From Phycisphaerales bacterium UBA1161 (lineage in GTDB: Bacteria > Planctomycetota > Phycisphaerae > Tepidisphaerales > Tepidisphaeraceae), in contig DBZL01000033.1 in assembly GCA_002311745.1 (NCBI GenBank), forward strand, positions 1 to 64,000: DNA of 64,000 bases, written 5' to 3'. The notes beneath the pieces were generated by a model. That model saw only the letters and a program-made list of their open reading frames with translations, had not been told where the DNA came from and did no database searches. This document shows, in pieces, positions 25,088-33,472 of the stretch. Position 1 is the first letter of the stretch, and each line of letters begins with the position of its first letter. Position numbers and translations under genes: made by a program.

Positions 25088-25696
25088 CTATTTCATGAGG
25101 ATCGCGAGCTTGATGCCCTCGCGCTCGACGATCATCCTTCGCGCCTCGATCTTGAGAACGCGAAAACCCGCGACGACGCTTCCTTCGCGCACCATCTCGC
25201 CGTTGACCATCGCGCTGGGCTGAGGGCCCATCACCGTCGATTGCAGTTTCAATCCACCGGCCATGATCCTGACGTTGTCGATCAGGATTTGCCGCTGTTC
25301 CTGTTCATCGGCATGCGCCGAGACCGACTTTGCCAGGCGGTCCCAAAAACCGCCGCCGGCCGATAACTCGCCGCCGCGGCCGACGTCGCGCGGGTAATAA
25401 TCCAGGGGCACGGCAAAAAGGTTACGCGTCATCGGTCCGACCGGATGTCGGGCCCATTGCGCCAGGCTCTGCCCCGCCGCCGCGGGCCGCCTGAGCGGCG
25501 CTTCCGCCGGCCGATCCACCATCGCCTCCGGCGCCGAAGCCTGCGCCGCCTGCGGGCCCTTGCCGCCGCTGAGCATCTTCACCCACAACCCCACCAGCGT
25601 CACGGCCAGCACCGCCAGCATGGTCGCTTTTTTCGGCGACGCCCGAAAGGGCCGAACAACCCTCTGGGACCAGACGGATGTTGGGGCAGCGGCCAT
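25088..25696 (-). CDS. PilP/GspC-like bitopic assembly protein
   Basis: 202 aa. One membrane helix (TMLAVLAVTLVGLWVKML, about residues 25-42), a Pro/Ala-rich linker, and a C-terminal beta-rich domain (LQSTVMGPQPSAMVNGEMVREGSVVAGFRVLKIEARRMIV) of the kind seen in PilP, GspC or GspB homology regions, which link the inner-membrane platform to the secretin. Gene position (PilM-PilN-PilO-this-secretin) is exactly that of pilP. Sequence similarity alone is modest, so the call depends on order. Starts one base after the PilO-like stop. Confidence 0.7.
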   Translation of the reverse strand: MAAAPTSVWSQRVVRPFRASPKKATMLAVLAVTLVGLWVKMLSGGKGPQAAQASAPEAMVDRPAEAPLRRPAAAGQSLAQWARHPVGPMTRNLFAVPLDYYPRDVGRGGELSAGGGFWDRLAKSVSAHADEQEQRQILIDNVRIMAGGLKLQSTVMGPQPSAMVNGEMVREGSVVAGFRVLKIEARRMIVEREGIKLAILMK

Positions 25697-25697
25697 G

Positions 25698-26252
25698 TCA
25701 CCCTTCGGAGAAATACAGGTTCATCGAGAGATCCACCCGAACCGATCCGCTCAGCAAATCCACGTCGTGGATGGTGATGCTGGAGACGCGCGTCAGCCGT
25801 TGCAGGTCCTCGGCCCGGCGAAGAAACGCAAAGACGTCGCGGAAATCGCCGTCGAATTTCAGCGTCATCGCCTGCTCGTTGTACTGCTTGCCCGGCCGCG
25901 GAGCGCCGCTGAGGCTGTACTCCAACTTGTGGAGATTCGCCCGCCGCGACAATTGCGTGATCTCGGTCACGAACTCACCCAGCTCCAGGTTGGTCGGCAG
26001 TGTCTTGAAATCCGCCAGTTGCGCGCGCAGGCGCAGGATGTCCGCGGCCACCGCCGCCAAGCCCTGTGCCCGCGCCGTGTTGGCGCTCAGATCGTTCCGC
26101 GCCGTGGCCATCTCCGCCTGGAGCTGCGCCATCCGCGCGTTCTGTGGACGATAGCCGCCGACGTAAAAAATCGCGCCCACCACCAGGATCCCGCCCAGCA
26201 GGCACAGCTGCATCCGCGTGCACCAGTCGATTTGTGATTTCAGCGGCGCCAT
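25698..26252 (-). CDS. PilO-like inner-membrane assembly protein
   Basis: 184 aa from the ATG at 26252, which has AGGAG 7 bases upstream (the open frame extends to 26303 over the upstream gene). A single N-terminal helix (LCLLGGILVVGAIFYVGG), a coiled coil (RMAQLQAEMATARNDLSANTARAQ) and a ferredoxin-like C-terminal domain (TEITQLSRRANLHKLEY ... MTLKFDGDFRDVFAFLRRAEDLQRLTRVSSI) match PilO. With PilN it forms the periplasmic alignment complex. Confidence 0.82.
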   Translation of the reverse strand: MAPLKSQIDWCTRMQLCLLGGILVVGAIFYVGGYRPQNARMAQLQAEMATARNDLSANTARAQGLAAVAADILRLRAQLADFKTLPTNLELGEFVTEITQLSRRANLHKLEYSLSGAPRPGKQYNEQAMTLKFDGDFRDVFAFLRRAEDLQRLTRVSSITIHDVDLLSGSVRVDLSMNLYFSEG

Positions 26253-26262
26253 GGCGACGCTC

Positions 26263-26877
26263 CTAGTTGCTTTCGTCCAGATCGATGTTGAACGCGACTT
26301 CAAATTCGCGCATCACGTGCCCGCTGTCCGAGCGGTCGCGCGAGTAGCTCATGGCGATCTCGCTGAGGTACTGGATGCTCGCCAGGCGGGCTAGAAAATC
26401 CCCCAGGTCCACGTCGCTGGGCGCCACGCCGTGCAGACGCACGTGCATGCGGCGTAGCGTGACCGGCTCGGCCCCCCCCGCCGCCGCCAGCGCCGACACC
26501 GGCTTGGTCTGCGATTGCGTCTCCATCGACAGATCGATCAGCGCCATCTCCTTGGGCATGATGCCTTGCAGCACGTCGATCAGACGCGCCATCGGCACGT
26601 GCGGCCCCAGCCGCGCCAGAACTTGGGCCTGCTGCGACATCTGCCGCTGCAGCGACTGCAGCTGGGCCAACCTTTGCAGGTCGCGGTCGGTTTGCCGCAG
26701 TTGCCCGTTGAGCGAGGCCAGCGTCGCCTGGGCCGCGCTCACGTTGCGCTGGGCCAGGACCATCCACAACGCCAACGCCGCCACCACCGCGCCCGTCAGC
26801 CATATCTGCAGCAGCACGATCCGCCTGCGGCGGCGCAGCGTCGGGTACCAGACGGGAAGGAATTCCAGCTCACGCAT
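26263..26877 (-). CDS. PilN-like inner-membrane assembly protein
   Basis: 204 aa from the ATG at 26877, which overlaps the end of pilM by 8 bases. The first residues MRELEFLPVWYPTLRRRRR resemble the PilN INLLP-type PilM-binding motif, followed by one membrane helix (LLQIWLTGAVVAALALWMVLA), a coiled coil (AAQATLASLNGQLRQTDRDL) and a ferredoxin-like periplasmic domain. It should bind PilM on the cytoplasmic side and pair with PilO. Confidence 0.82.
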   Translation of the reverse strand: MRELEFLPVWYPTLRRRRRIVLLQIWLTGAVVAALALWMVLAQRNVSAAQATLASLNGQLRQTDRDLQRLAQLQSLQRQMSQQAQVLARLGPHVPMARLIDVLQGIMPKEMALIDLSMETQSQTKPVSALAAAGGAEPVTLRRMHVRLHGVAPSDVDLGDFLARLASIQYLSEIAMSYSRDRSDSGHVMREFEVAFNIDLDESN

Positions 26878-28159
26878 GGGCCGGCTCCTCCGCGGCCGCT
26901 CGCCGCAACGCCGCAAAATGCTCCCCTTGCGCCGCCGCCACGGCCGAGCCCGTCGGCGCCGCCGGCGCCCCGCCCGGCGCCATCGCCGCGTTCAGATCGA
27001 CCACCTCGGCGCCGGGCACCCGCGGCGCGGTGCGCGGCGTGCCATCCAGCGGAGCAAAACTGCCCGTCGCGCGCTTCAGCGCCAGACCCGCCGCCAGCGC
27101 CCACTCCGCCGAGGGACTCTTGCGATCCATGCCCTTGACCGCCCGGCAATCGACGCTGTACAGCAGCCGGCCCGCCTCCACCGGCACGTTCAGGGCCGTG
27201 CTCAAAATCGTTAGAAGCTGCGGGTCGTACGCCTCGCCGCCGATCAGCCGTACCTTGTTCGGACGCTGACCCCGGAAGGTCACCGAGTAATAGCGCAGGC
27301 ACAGCGAGATCTCCTTGGCCAGGTCCTCCATGATGCTGCGCGTGGCGTCGAAGACGGCCTGGCGCACCGGATCGTGTCCGGCGTCGCCGGCGGCCACGCC
27401 GAGGCGACGACGCAGCGCTCGCGCTTCCTCCAGCGTGATGCCCACCTTCTGGCTCACCGCCTCGTTGAAGCGCGCTCCGCCGGTGTCAATCGACTTGAAG
27501 AAACTGATCTCGCGCCCCTTGCCGATGAGCACCTGCGTGCGCTGCATCCCCAGATCGATCAGCACGTGAACTTCCTGCTCGTCGTCGCGACGCCGCACGA
27601 AACGCGCCACCGTCCGGTACAGCGCGCACGGCTCGGCATCCAGCGAGTCCACGACCAAGGCGGCGTTATGAAGCGCCTCGACGAAACGATCCACGTCCGC
27701 CCCGCGGGCGCCCAGGACGATCACCTCCTGGCGCAGCTCCGACCCCTGGCGGACTTCGCCCGCGGCCAAAAACTCGACGTGACCCTGCTCCCGCTCAAAT
27801 GAAAAAAGATTCTGCGCCTCGAACTGAACGACCGAGGCCAGCTCGGACTGGGGCATCTGCGGCAGGCGGAGATTCTTCACCTGCACAATCTGCCGCGGCA
27901 GCGCCGCCACCACGGACCGCCCGCGGAAATGGCCGCCGCGCAGCAGCTCCCCGATCGCCGCCATCGCCTGCGGCGAAATCAGCTCCCCCGGCTCGCCCGC
28001 CGCGGCGGGCTCCTGGTGGTCCAGCGCCCGCTTGGCCGCCCAGTGCAGGAACAACACCCCGTCCTGAACTACAAACTGCAACATCTTCACGCTGTCGCGA
28101 CCGATGTCCAGGCCGATCGGCAGAACTTGTGGCTTGGTCCATTGCAGCATGATCTTCAC
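26870..28159 (-). CDS. PilM-like actin-fold assembly protein
   Basis: 429 aa. Actin-like ATPase fold: PIGLDIGRDSVKMLQ (phosphate 1), VVAALPRQIVQVKNLRLPQM, VLIDLGMQRTQVLIGKG (phosphate 2) and VRLIGGEAYDPQLLTIL (adenosine motif) as in PilM. The last 80 residues are an Ala/Pro-rich extension beyond the usual fold. The start is GTG at 28159, overlapping the TGA of the pseudopilin gene upstream; ATG 28150 is possible. Cytoplasmic partner of PilN. Confidence 0.92.
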   Translation of the reverse strand: MKIMLQWTKPQVLPIGLDIGRDSVKMLQFVVQDGVLFLHWAAKRALDHQEPAAAGEPGELISPQAMAAIGELLRGGHFRGRSVVAALPRQIVQVKNLRLPQMPQSELASVVQFEAQNLFSFEREQGHVEFLAAGEVRQGSELRQEVIVLGARGADVDRFVEALHNAALVVDSLDAEPCALYRTVARFVRRRDDEQEVHVLIDLGMQRTQVLIGKGREISFFKSIDTGGARFNEAVSQKVGITLEEARALRRRLGVAAGDAGHDPVRQAVFDATRSIMEDLAKEISLCLRYYSVTFRGQRPNKVRLIGGEAYDPQLLTILSTALNVPVEAGRLLYSVDCRAVKGMDRKSPSAEWALAAGLALKRATGSFAPLDGTPRTAPRVPGAEVVDLNAAMAPGGAPAAPTGSAVAAAQGEHFAALRRAAAEEPAHA

Positions 28160-28761
28160 TGGACGGAGACGTCCCCCGTGTCCTGCTCCACGCTGATCGT
28201 CAGGGAGTAAGTGCCGCTGGCGACGACGACGGTGCCGGCGCCGCTCAGCAGCGTGGCGGTCTTGGTGGTGGAGTTGTAGTAATACGGCGTGCCCGTGGCG
28301 TCGAAGGCCAGGATGGGCTGATTGTTGCCGAAATTGGCCGAGACAAGCGTCACGTTGCTCAGCGTGTTGGGTCCCGTGCCGCCGAACGTCATGACATAAC
28401 TGTTGGCGTTGACCGGATGCGTCAGCGCGATCAACTGATTGGTCGCGGATTTGTAGTAATACAAACCGTAGTTGTTGGGGACATCGGTGCGGTCGAAGCT
28501 GACGAAGACGTACGGCTGGGGATTGGGCGACTGGCCCTTGGGGTTGCCTTGGGTGGCGATGGCCAAATTCTGGGCGTAGAGCATATCGGCCATGATCACC
28601 CGCGCGGCGGCGGCGGCCTGCAAATCGCCGCGCTGACCGATCTGCGGAATGATTAACGCCGCGGCAATCCCCAGAATGATGATGACCGATAAAATCTCGA
28701 TCAGTGTGAATCCGCCGCCCAGCGTGCCTGCCCCGCCAAGATCACGAACCGGCCGGACCAT
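28156..28761 (-). CDS. GspH-like minor pseudopilin
   Basis: 201 aa. Type III prepilin leader GGGFTLIEILSVIIILGIAAALIIPQIG, cut after the Gly before Phe, with Glu5 present. The body DLQAAAAARVIMADMLYAQNLAIATQ resembles GspH, and the rest is beta-rich. GGAGG 8 bases before the ATG at 28761 (an in-frame TTG at 28767 is less likely). It is the only pseudopilin in this operon; five more lie 5 kb away. Confidence 0.88.
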   Translation of the reverse strand: MVRPVRDLGGAGTLGGGFTLIEILSVIIILGIAAALIIPQIGQRGDLQAAAAARVIMADMLYAQNLAIATQGNPKGQSPNPQPYVFVSFDRTDVPNNYGLYYYKSATNQLIALTHPVNANSYVMTFGGTGPNTLSNVTLVSANFGNNQPILAFDATGTPYYYNSTTKTATLLSGAGTVVVASGTYSLTISVEQDTGDVSVQ

Positions 28762-28833
28762 ATACAACCTCCGAGCAGGACGGCATTTCCCTCATGCCGC
28801 GCGCATAGCGACCGTCCTTACCCCCGCCGGCGG

Positions 28834-29076
28834 CTACTGCTTTTGTGTTTCATCGGGTTTGCACACCTGCACCTGAAGTTTGCCGGACTGTAAAATCGCG
28901 ATCAGTTGATCCAGCTTCTGATTGCTGTCTTTAAGCTGGTCGATGACCTGCTGCTGCTGGGCCCCGGCGTCGGGAATCTGTCCTCGCGCCGTCGAAACCG
29001 GCGCCCCCAGCCACTGGTTCAGAAGCACCGCTGCCTGCAAAACCACCACGACCAACAGAAGCTTTTGCGCGCGCAT
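28834..29076 (-). CDS. Small exported coiled-coil protein, unknown
   Basis: 80 aa. Signal peptide or single membrane anchor (LLLVVVVLQAAVLL, residues 6-19), then a heptad-like stretch (QQQQVIDQLKDSNQKLDQLIAILQ). RBS GGAG 8 bases before the ATG. First gene of the minus-strand secretion operon, 72 bases before the pseudopilin. No family recognised; similar small anchored coiled-coil proteins occur as accessory factors, but that is only analogy. Confidence 0.65.
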   Translation of the reverse strand: MRAQKLLLVVVVLQAAVLLNQWLGAPVSTARGQIPDAGAQQQQVIDQLKDSNQKLDQLIAILQSGKLQVQVCKPDETQKQ

Positions 29077-29470
29077 GTCGCTTTCTCCATTATGGGACCT
29101 TTTGGATACCCAGGTTGCCGCTCCGACGCCCGAGCATTCCCTGCCGTACCGACATATCCAAGATCGACCGGTTCACACCAGCGCTGAACAGGTGCCGTAT
29201 GGCCCCTCCATGTCATAATCTTGCTCAGTAACAAAACAGGTTAAAATCATCCTCCGATGCTGGACGCTTAGGCTCAGCGCAGGCGGAGCAAATGGCGTTT
29301 GTGAAGTTCGGGGCAGGTTTCATCGCAAATTATTGATATCCGATTTTGCGACAAGGGTATTAAAAATTGCGAAAAAAAACGTGCCTGCGCGTTGCCGGAT
29401 CGGCAAATCGCGTTACGATGGCGCCGACTCTACGTCACGACCAATAAAGAGATCGGGTGGAGGGCAAAAG
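29077..29470. other. Divergent intergenic region with regulatory sequence
   Basis: Separates the minus-strand secretion operon from a plus-strand PEP-CTERM gene. AT-rich blocks (29215-29250, 29325-29380) break the GC-rich background. A weak candidate plus-strand promoter is TTGCCG (29392-29397), 16 bp, TACGAT (29414-29419). No gene or known RNA element seen. Confidence 0.4.
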
Positions 29471-30961
29471 ATGCGCATCTCTTGGTTCTTGGCCGGCGTG
29501 TGCGGGCTCTGTGCAGCCGCAATGGCCGAGTCGCCCAGTCTGCCGTTTCAAGTCATCGTCAACAGCGAGCAGTCCTACAACGCTCTGCCCAACGGATTTG
29601 GGGGGGCGCAAATGGTCGTCGGCGAGGGCGGTAAAGTCGCCATGAACGCGGTGGACCCCAGCGGTATTAATCCGATCATCGTCTATTACAGCGCCGGGAA
29701 ACTGTCCACGGTCGCCGATGGGACGATCATGGGACAAAGCGGCTTTGAAAGCCTCTCGCTTAGCGGCAACTCCAGTGGCGGCACGCGGCTGACTTTCGCC
29801 GGAATCAACTCGGCCCAGACGGGGGTCGGAGTTTTCCAATATGACGTCGACTCATCCTCGATGAATCAACTGGCCGACGACGGGCTGGGCGGTTTATCCA
29901 TGCCTTCGTCGATCAATGGCCAGAACCTGCGGGTGAATGCTGCTGGACAAGTGATTTTCAGCGCTGTGGGCAATGACGGTTCTGGTTCAATCCTTGTCGG
30001 CGACAGTTCGGCGGCGACGGGCCATCAGTTGACGACTCTGTTCACCTCCGACACTTGGACTACCAGTACTCCCGGCTCTTACAATTTTGCACTCAGCCAA
30101 TTGGCGATTTCCGCCAGCGGAACAACGGGATTGGCGACGTTGGCCACTCCGGCGAATACCGACAACGCCGCGATCTACACGATGTCCGGCGGCACCCCCG
30201 CCTATTTATGCGGCACTTCTCAGGGATTTGACGTACCCGGGTTGTTGGCAGCCCAGCAGACCGGCGCCGTGAACGCCGTGCTATTTCTCGGCCCCGACAC
30301 CAATGTCGCTCATCAAGAGGACTATGTTTTGCACGACAGCAGCGGCAACCACCTGTTGGGAAGTTACGATAACACCGTTCCGCAGCACGGCGGCGTCGGG
30401 GCGGAAATGACGACCACGGGCAAGCTGGCCTTCTTTCTTGCAAATCCCAACGGTGACACCCTTCAGTATTACGATGTAACGACGCATTCTCAGACGCAAA
30501 TCGCATCGACTTTGACCGGAGACAACGCCGTCGTCGATCCTGCTAGCCCAAGCGCCCACTATGTGATTAGCAGTTTCGAAACCCACGCGCCGATGATCAA
30601 TAACAACGGCATCGTTATCTTCGACGCCGAAATCACCGGATCGACCGGCACCAACCAGGCCCTGCTGGAGTGGCAGCCGGGCGGCGGGGCGCCCATCATT
30701 CTCCTTCAGGCCGGCGATGTCATTCCGGCTTTGGTAACGGAGCCAGGAACAGGAGTGATCGACGACGACGGCATGTTCATTATGACGGGGGACATCTTCG
30801 CGGATTCGTTGAGCGACGACAATTATCTCGGCGTGGACGTGTCCTACGATGGCGGCAATCAAGCTGCCCTGCTCGTGCAATTGCCGGAGCCGACGACATT
30901 GGCTCTGCTGCCGGTGGCCAGCCTGGCCTTGCTGAGGCGGCGACAGCGCACTGCCGGGTGA
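29471..30961 (+). CDS. PEP-CTERM surface protein with repeated beta motifs
   Basis: 496 aa. ATG 29471 is preceded by GGAGGG; the frame is open further upstream but lacks a start with a ribosome site. Signal peptide MRISWFLAGVCGLCAAAMA. The body carries recurring motifs of the form N-x-x-G-x-I/V-x-F-x-A (GEGGKVAMNAVD, NAAGQVIFSAVG, NNNGIVIFDAEI, DDDGMFIMTGDI), about one every 60-80 residues, consistent with a beta-propeller or repeat fold. Ends PEPTTLALLPVASLALL and RRRQRTAG. Function unknown. Confidence 0.82.
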   Translation: MRISWFLAGVCGLCAAAMAESPSLPFQVIVNSEQSYNALPNGFGGAQMVVGEGGKVAMNAVDPSGINPIIVYYSAGKLSTVADGTIMGQSGFESLSLSGNSSGGTRLTFAGINSAQTGVGVFQYDVDSSSMNQLADDGLGGLSMPSSINGQNLRVNAAGQVIFSAVGNDGSGSILVGDSSAATGHQLTTLFTSDTWTTSTPGSYNFALSQLAISASGTTGLATLATPANTDNAAIYTMSGGTPAYLCGTSQGFDVPGLLAAQQTGAVNAVLFLGPDTNVAHQEDYVLHDSSGNHLLGSYDNTVPQHGGVGAEMTTTGKLAFFLANPNGDTLQYYDVTTHSQTQIASTLTGDNAVVDPASPSAHYVISSFETHAPMINNNGIVIFDAEITGSTGTNQALLEWQPGGGAPIILLQAGDVIPALVTEPGTGVIDDDGMFIMTGDIFADSLSDDNYLGVDVSYDGGNQAALLVQLPEPTTLALLPVASLALLRRRQRTAG

Positions 30962-30983
30962 AAGTAACCGCCACCTCGCCAAA

Positions 30984-32234
30984 TCATGGGTTCCAGGAAA
31001 CGAGCTTGACACTCTGAGGAACCTGGTTCTGGCTGGCGTTGCTCAAAGCAGGGGCGGAAGCAGAAGCATACGCGGAATTGTAGTTCACCGACAGTGTACC
31101 GAAGTAGGAAGACGCGGGGGCAAGATTCGGCGAGTTGGCCAAAAACGCTCCATTGATCGTCACGTTGCTGCCCATGGTGTTGCCCAAACCGCTGACGCCA
31201 AATCCCGTTCCGGCGTACACGATGCCGTTGACGGTTATTCCCTGGTGGGCGTTTTTCACCTGAAGCTGGTTGTCGATGACCAGGGCCGGGAGACCCGTCG
31301 GCGCCGTTACGGTGATGCCGGCGCCCTGCACAATCAGATTGCCATTCTTGACCACCAATGTTCCGTTCAAGGTTAGGTTGCCCGTCAGCGTTAAATTGCC
31401 GGTGTGGTAAAAAACGCTCAGCGGATTGCTGGAGCTGGGGGCGGGGAGCGTGCCCGGACTGAGGGTCGAGCTGGTCAGTTGCACCGCGTTGTACGTTTGG
31501 CCTTGGTAGCTGTAAGTGGTGTAATAGTTCAGGTCGCTCGGGGTCGGGGCCGGGGCGTTCATCGATCCGGCCAGCCATGAACCGTTCCACGCTCCATTGT
31601 TTCTCGGCGGGGTTGGTGAGCGGATGTTGCCGGTAACAGTTGCCGAGGCATTGATCCAGACCGTCGAGCTGGAGTGAATGGCGTCCGGCGAGCCGGTGAT
31701 GGTGGCGTAACTTGGCAAAGTCAGCTGCGCATTGAACGCCGTCGCCTCCTGGATCTGGTACGCCGTGTTTACCTGAATCTGTGCCGTGATCGTGCGCGTG
31801 ACCGCGCCACCGCCGATCGTTCCCGAAGAGCCGATCGACGTCACCGGGTAAACGTAGACCTGCGATGACGGGTTGGTCGGTGCTCCCACTTGCACCGTGA
31901 CGTTTCCCGGCGCCTGCATCGGCGACGATCCCGTTGTGGAGAAGGTGATGTTGCCGTGGCCCGGCCAATAGGAGAGGCCGTTGCTGGAGGTCAAGCTGGG
32001 CGCGTTTTGCGGATTCAGCAGGTAATACATCGCCAGGCGGATGCCCGATTCGGCCTGGGCTTGGGCGATGGACGCGGCCACGCCGTTGTTGCTGGCCGTC
32101 GCCTGCACGGCCGAGGCAGCCAGCATCCCATACGCCAGCACCGCCGCCAGGGCCATCACGCAGATCACCAGCACCATCGCCAGACCGCGGCGGCGGGTCG
32201 GTCGGCGCGAAGTTGTCTGCCTTGCACACCGCAT
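30984..32234 (-). CDS. GspK-like/PilX-like large pseudopilin
   Basis: 416 aa from ATG 32234, 2 bases after the upstream stop. The N-terminus TRRRGLAMVLVICVMALAAVLAYGMLA is a pilin-type helix following RRG but without Glu at position 5, which is the hallmark of GspK tip pseudopilins (PilX keeps a similar start). The long body is beta-rich, Asn/Ser/Thr/Gly-rich, with LTLTGNLTLNGTL-type strands as in parallel beta-helices. Fifth and last of a pseudopilin operon, consistent with the tip subunit. The overlapping long frame in another register is a shadow. Confidence 0.75.
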   Translation of the reverse strand: MRCARQTTSRRPTRRRGLAMVLVICVMALAAVLAYGMLAASAVQATASNNGVAASIAQAQAESGIRLAMYYLLNPQNAPSLTSSNGLSYWPGHGNITFSTTGSSPMQAPGNVTVQVGAPTNPSSQVYVYPVTSIGSSGTIGGGAVTRTITAQIQVNTAYQIQEATAFNAQLTLPSYATITGSPDAIHSSSTVWINASATVTGNIRSPTPPRNNGAWNGSWLAGSMNAPAPTPSDLNYYTTYSYQGQTYNAVQLTSSTLSPGTLPAPSSSNPLSVFYHTGNLTLTGNLTLNGTLVVKNGNLIVQGAGITVTAPTGLPALVIDNQLQVKNAHQGITVNGIVYAGTGFGVSGLGNTMGSNVTINGAFLANSPNLAPASSYFGTLSVNYNSAYASASAPALSNASQNQVPQSVKLVSWNP

Positions 32235-32238
32235 GGGT

Positions 32239-32985
32239 CTAATTCGGCTGAGTTGTCGGGCTCCGCATCGTGGTGCAGTTGTACAGCGTGACGTACTGCC
32301 CATTCTTTTTAAACCCCAACGTGAACTCGACGATGGGCAGTTGCGTGGTGCTGCTCAGGCCCGTCACGTAAAACTGCGCGCCGGTCACCTGCAGCGCATT
32401 GGCGTTGCCGGAATTGCCCGGCCCGCCCAGGGCGGTCTTTTGCATATAGGACCACCCTTTAAGCTGCGCTGCTGTGAGCGACTGCAGCGTGCTCCAACTC
32501 ATCTGCGTGCTGGCGGCCCCCGTTTGCGACGACGACGAATAGTAATAGAGAGTGTTCGTCGTCGTGTCCAACTCGATCAGCCCCAATTCCCCGGCCTCGA
32601 CGGCGCCATCGGCATTGTAGTCGTTGGCCCAAAAAAGAATGTCCGATGAAGACGAGTGGTTGTTGGCCGGCGACACGACGTACTTGGCGGCCGACAGAAT
32701 CCTCTGCACCCGCGCGTAAACCTGGTTGGCCTGAAGTTGCGTGGACTGCGTCACGCGCTGATCGTTCCACCCGCGCGCCACCGATGTCATGATCGCCGTA
32801 ACCGCCACCATGATCATCGAGGTGATGACCAGGCCCATCATCAACTCGACGAAGGTGAAGCCTCGATGAGTTGCTAGTTGCTGGTTGCTGGTTGCTAGCA
32901 AAAGGCGACGTGGGCCGCCTGCGCGCGCAGGTGCCCCGCCTTGTTTTTCAACTAGCAACTCGCAACTAGCAACTAGCAACTTCAT
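32239..32985 (-). CDS. GspJ-like pseudopilin with repeat-derived leader
   Basis: 248 aa. The pilin motif RGFTFVELMMGLVITSMIMVAVTAIM begins only at residue 41; the 40 residues before it (MKLLVASCELLVEKQ ... LLLATSNQQLATH) are coded by the GTTGCT-type hairpin repeat at 32868-32983. Normal prepilin leaders are 6-20 residues. A shorter start is not obvious because no ATG or GTG lies between the repeat and the motif. The mature part has an Asp-rich loop (ANDYNADGAVEAGELG) with a Ca-binding look (DYNADGAVEAGE), as in some GspJ/PilW proteins. Confidence 0.8.
   Translation of the reverse strand: MKLLVASCELLVEKQGGAPARAGGPRRLLLATSNQQLATHRGFTFVELMMGLVITSMIMVAVTAIMTSVARGWNDQRVTQSTQLQANQVYARVQRILSAAKYVVSPANNHSSSSDILFWANDYNADGAVEAGELGLIELDTTTNTLYYYSSSSQTGAASTQMSWSTLQSLTAAQLKGWSYMQKTALGGPGNSGNANALQVTGAQFYVTGLSSTTQLPIVEFTLGFKKNGQYVTLYNCTTMRSPTTQPN
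32868..32983. repeat. GTTGCTAGTTGCT-type hairpin repeat overlapping a pilin gene
   Basis: TTGCTAGTTGCTGGTTGCTG on the left arm pairs with AACTAGCAACTCGCAACTAG on the right; a GC-rich loop separates them. It is a relative of 10030-10113. It contains the start codon and leader of the J-like pseudopilin. Confidence 0.85.
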
Positions 32986-32998
32986 GCAGCCACTTCAT

Positions 32999-33472
32999 TT
33001 ACCTCTGAATGGGATAATTGGCCACGAACTGCGGGATGGCGACGATCTGGCCGTTGGGCGCGGTGACCTTGACGGTGACGATGGCAAAATCCGTCGGCAC
33101 GGCCGGCGAGGGATCGATTGACGGCGTGGCGGAGACCACTGTCACGCTGCGCGTGTAATTGTCGGAGCCGGTTACGTTCAGCGATCCGCCCTCCAGAAGG
33201 GGTACTAAGGTGCTCTTGTCGCTGTAGTTGTTGTAACTGCTGATTTGGGTGTATGGCGACCAAGTGATTTCATCGGCGAGCTGTCGCGCCAGGGAGACGG
33301 CGGCGGCGTTGGCCGCCGTGAATTCGCTTTGCTTGTAGGATTCGCTCAGCGTGCCGCAGACGCCCAGCACCAGGATCGCCAGCACCACCGCCGCCAGCAA
33401 TCCCTCGAGCAGCGTGAAGCCGCGCCGTCCGATCGAATGAAGGCGGCTAATAACTGGCAAACGGTGTCCCAC
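32999..33472 (-). CDS. GspI-like minor pseudopilin
   Basis: 157 aa from GTG 33472, with AGGGG 10 bases upstream, overlapping the previous gene by 26 bases; the frame is open to 33544. RRGFTLLEGLLAAVVLAILVLGVCGTL is a clear pilin motif with Glu5. The following SYKQSEFTAANAAAVSLARQLADEI and the short beta body are GspI/PilV-like. Third in the operon between a G-like and a J-like subunit, the expected place for I. Confidence 0.8.
   Translation of the reverse strand: MGHRLPVISRLHSIGRRGFTLLEGLLAAVVLAILVLGVCGTLSESYKQSEFTAANAAAVSLARQLADEITWSPYTQISSYNNYSDKSTLVPLLEGGSLNVTGSDNYTRSVTVVSATPSIDPSPAVPTDFAIVTVKVTAPNGQIVAIPQFVANYPIQR

Noticed and set aside
30859..32229. 456-aa minus-strand frame overlapping the K-like pseudopilin
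   Set aside because: Pro/Arg/Gln-rich shadow in another register; the pilin helix and ordered body lie in the frame ending at 30984.
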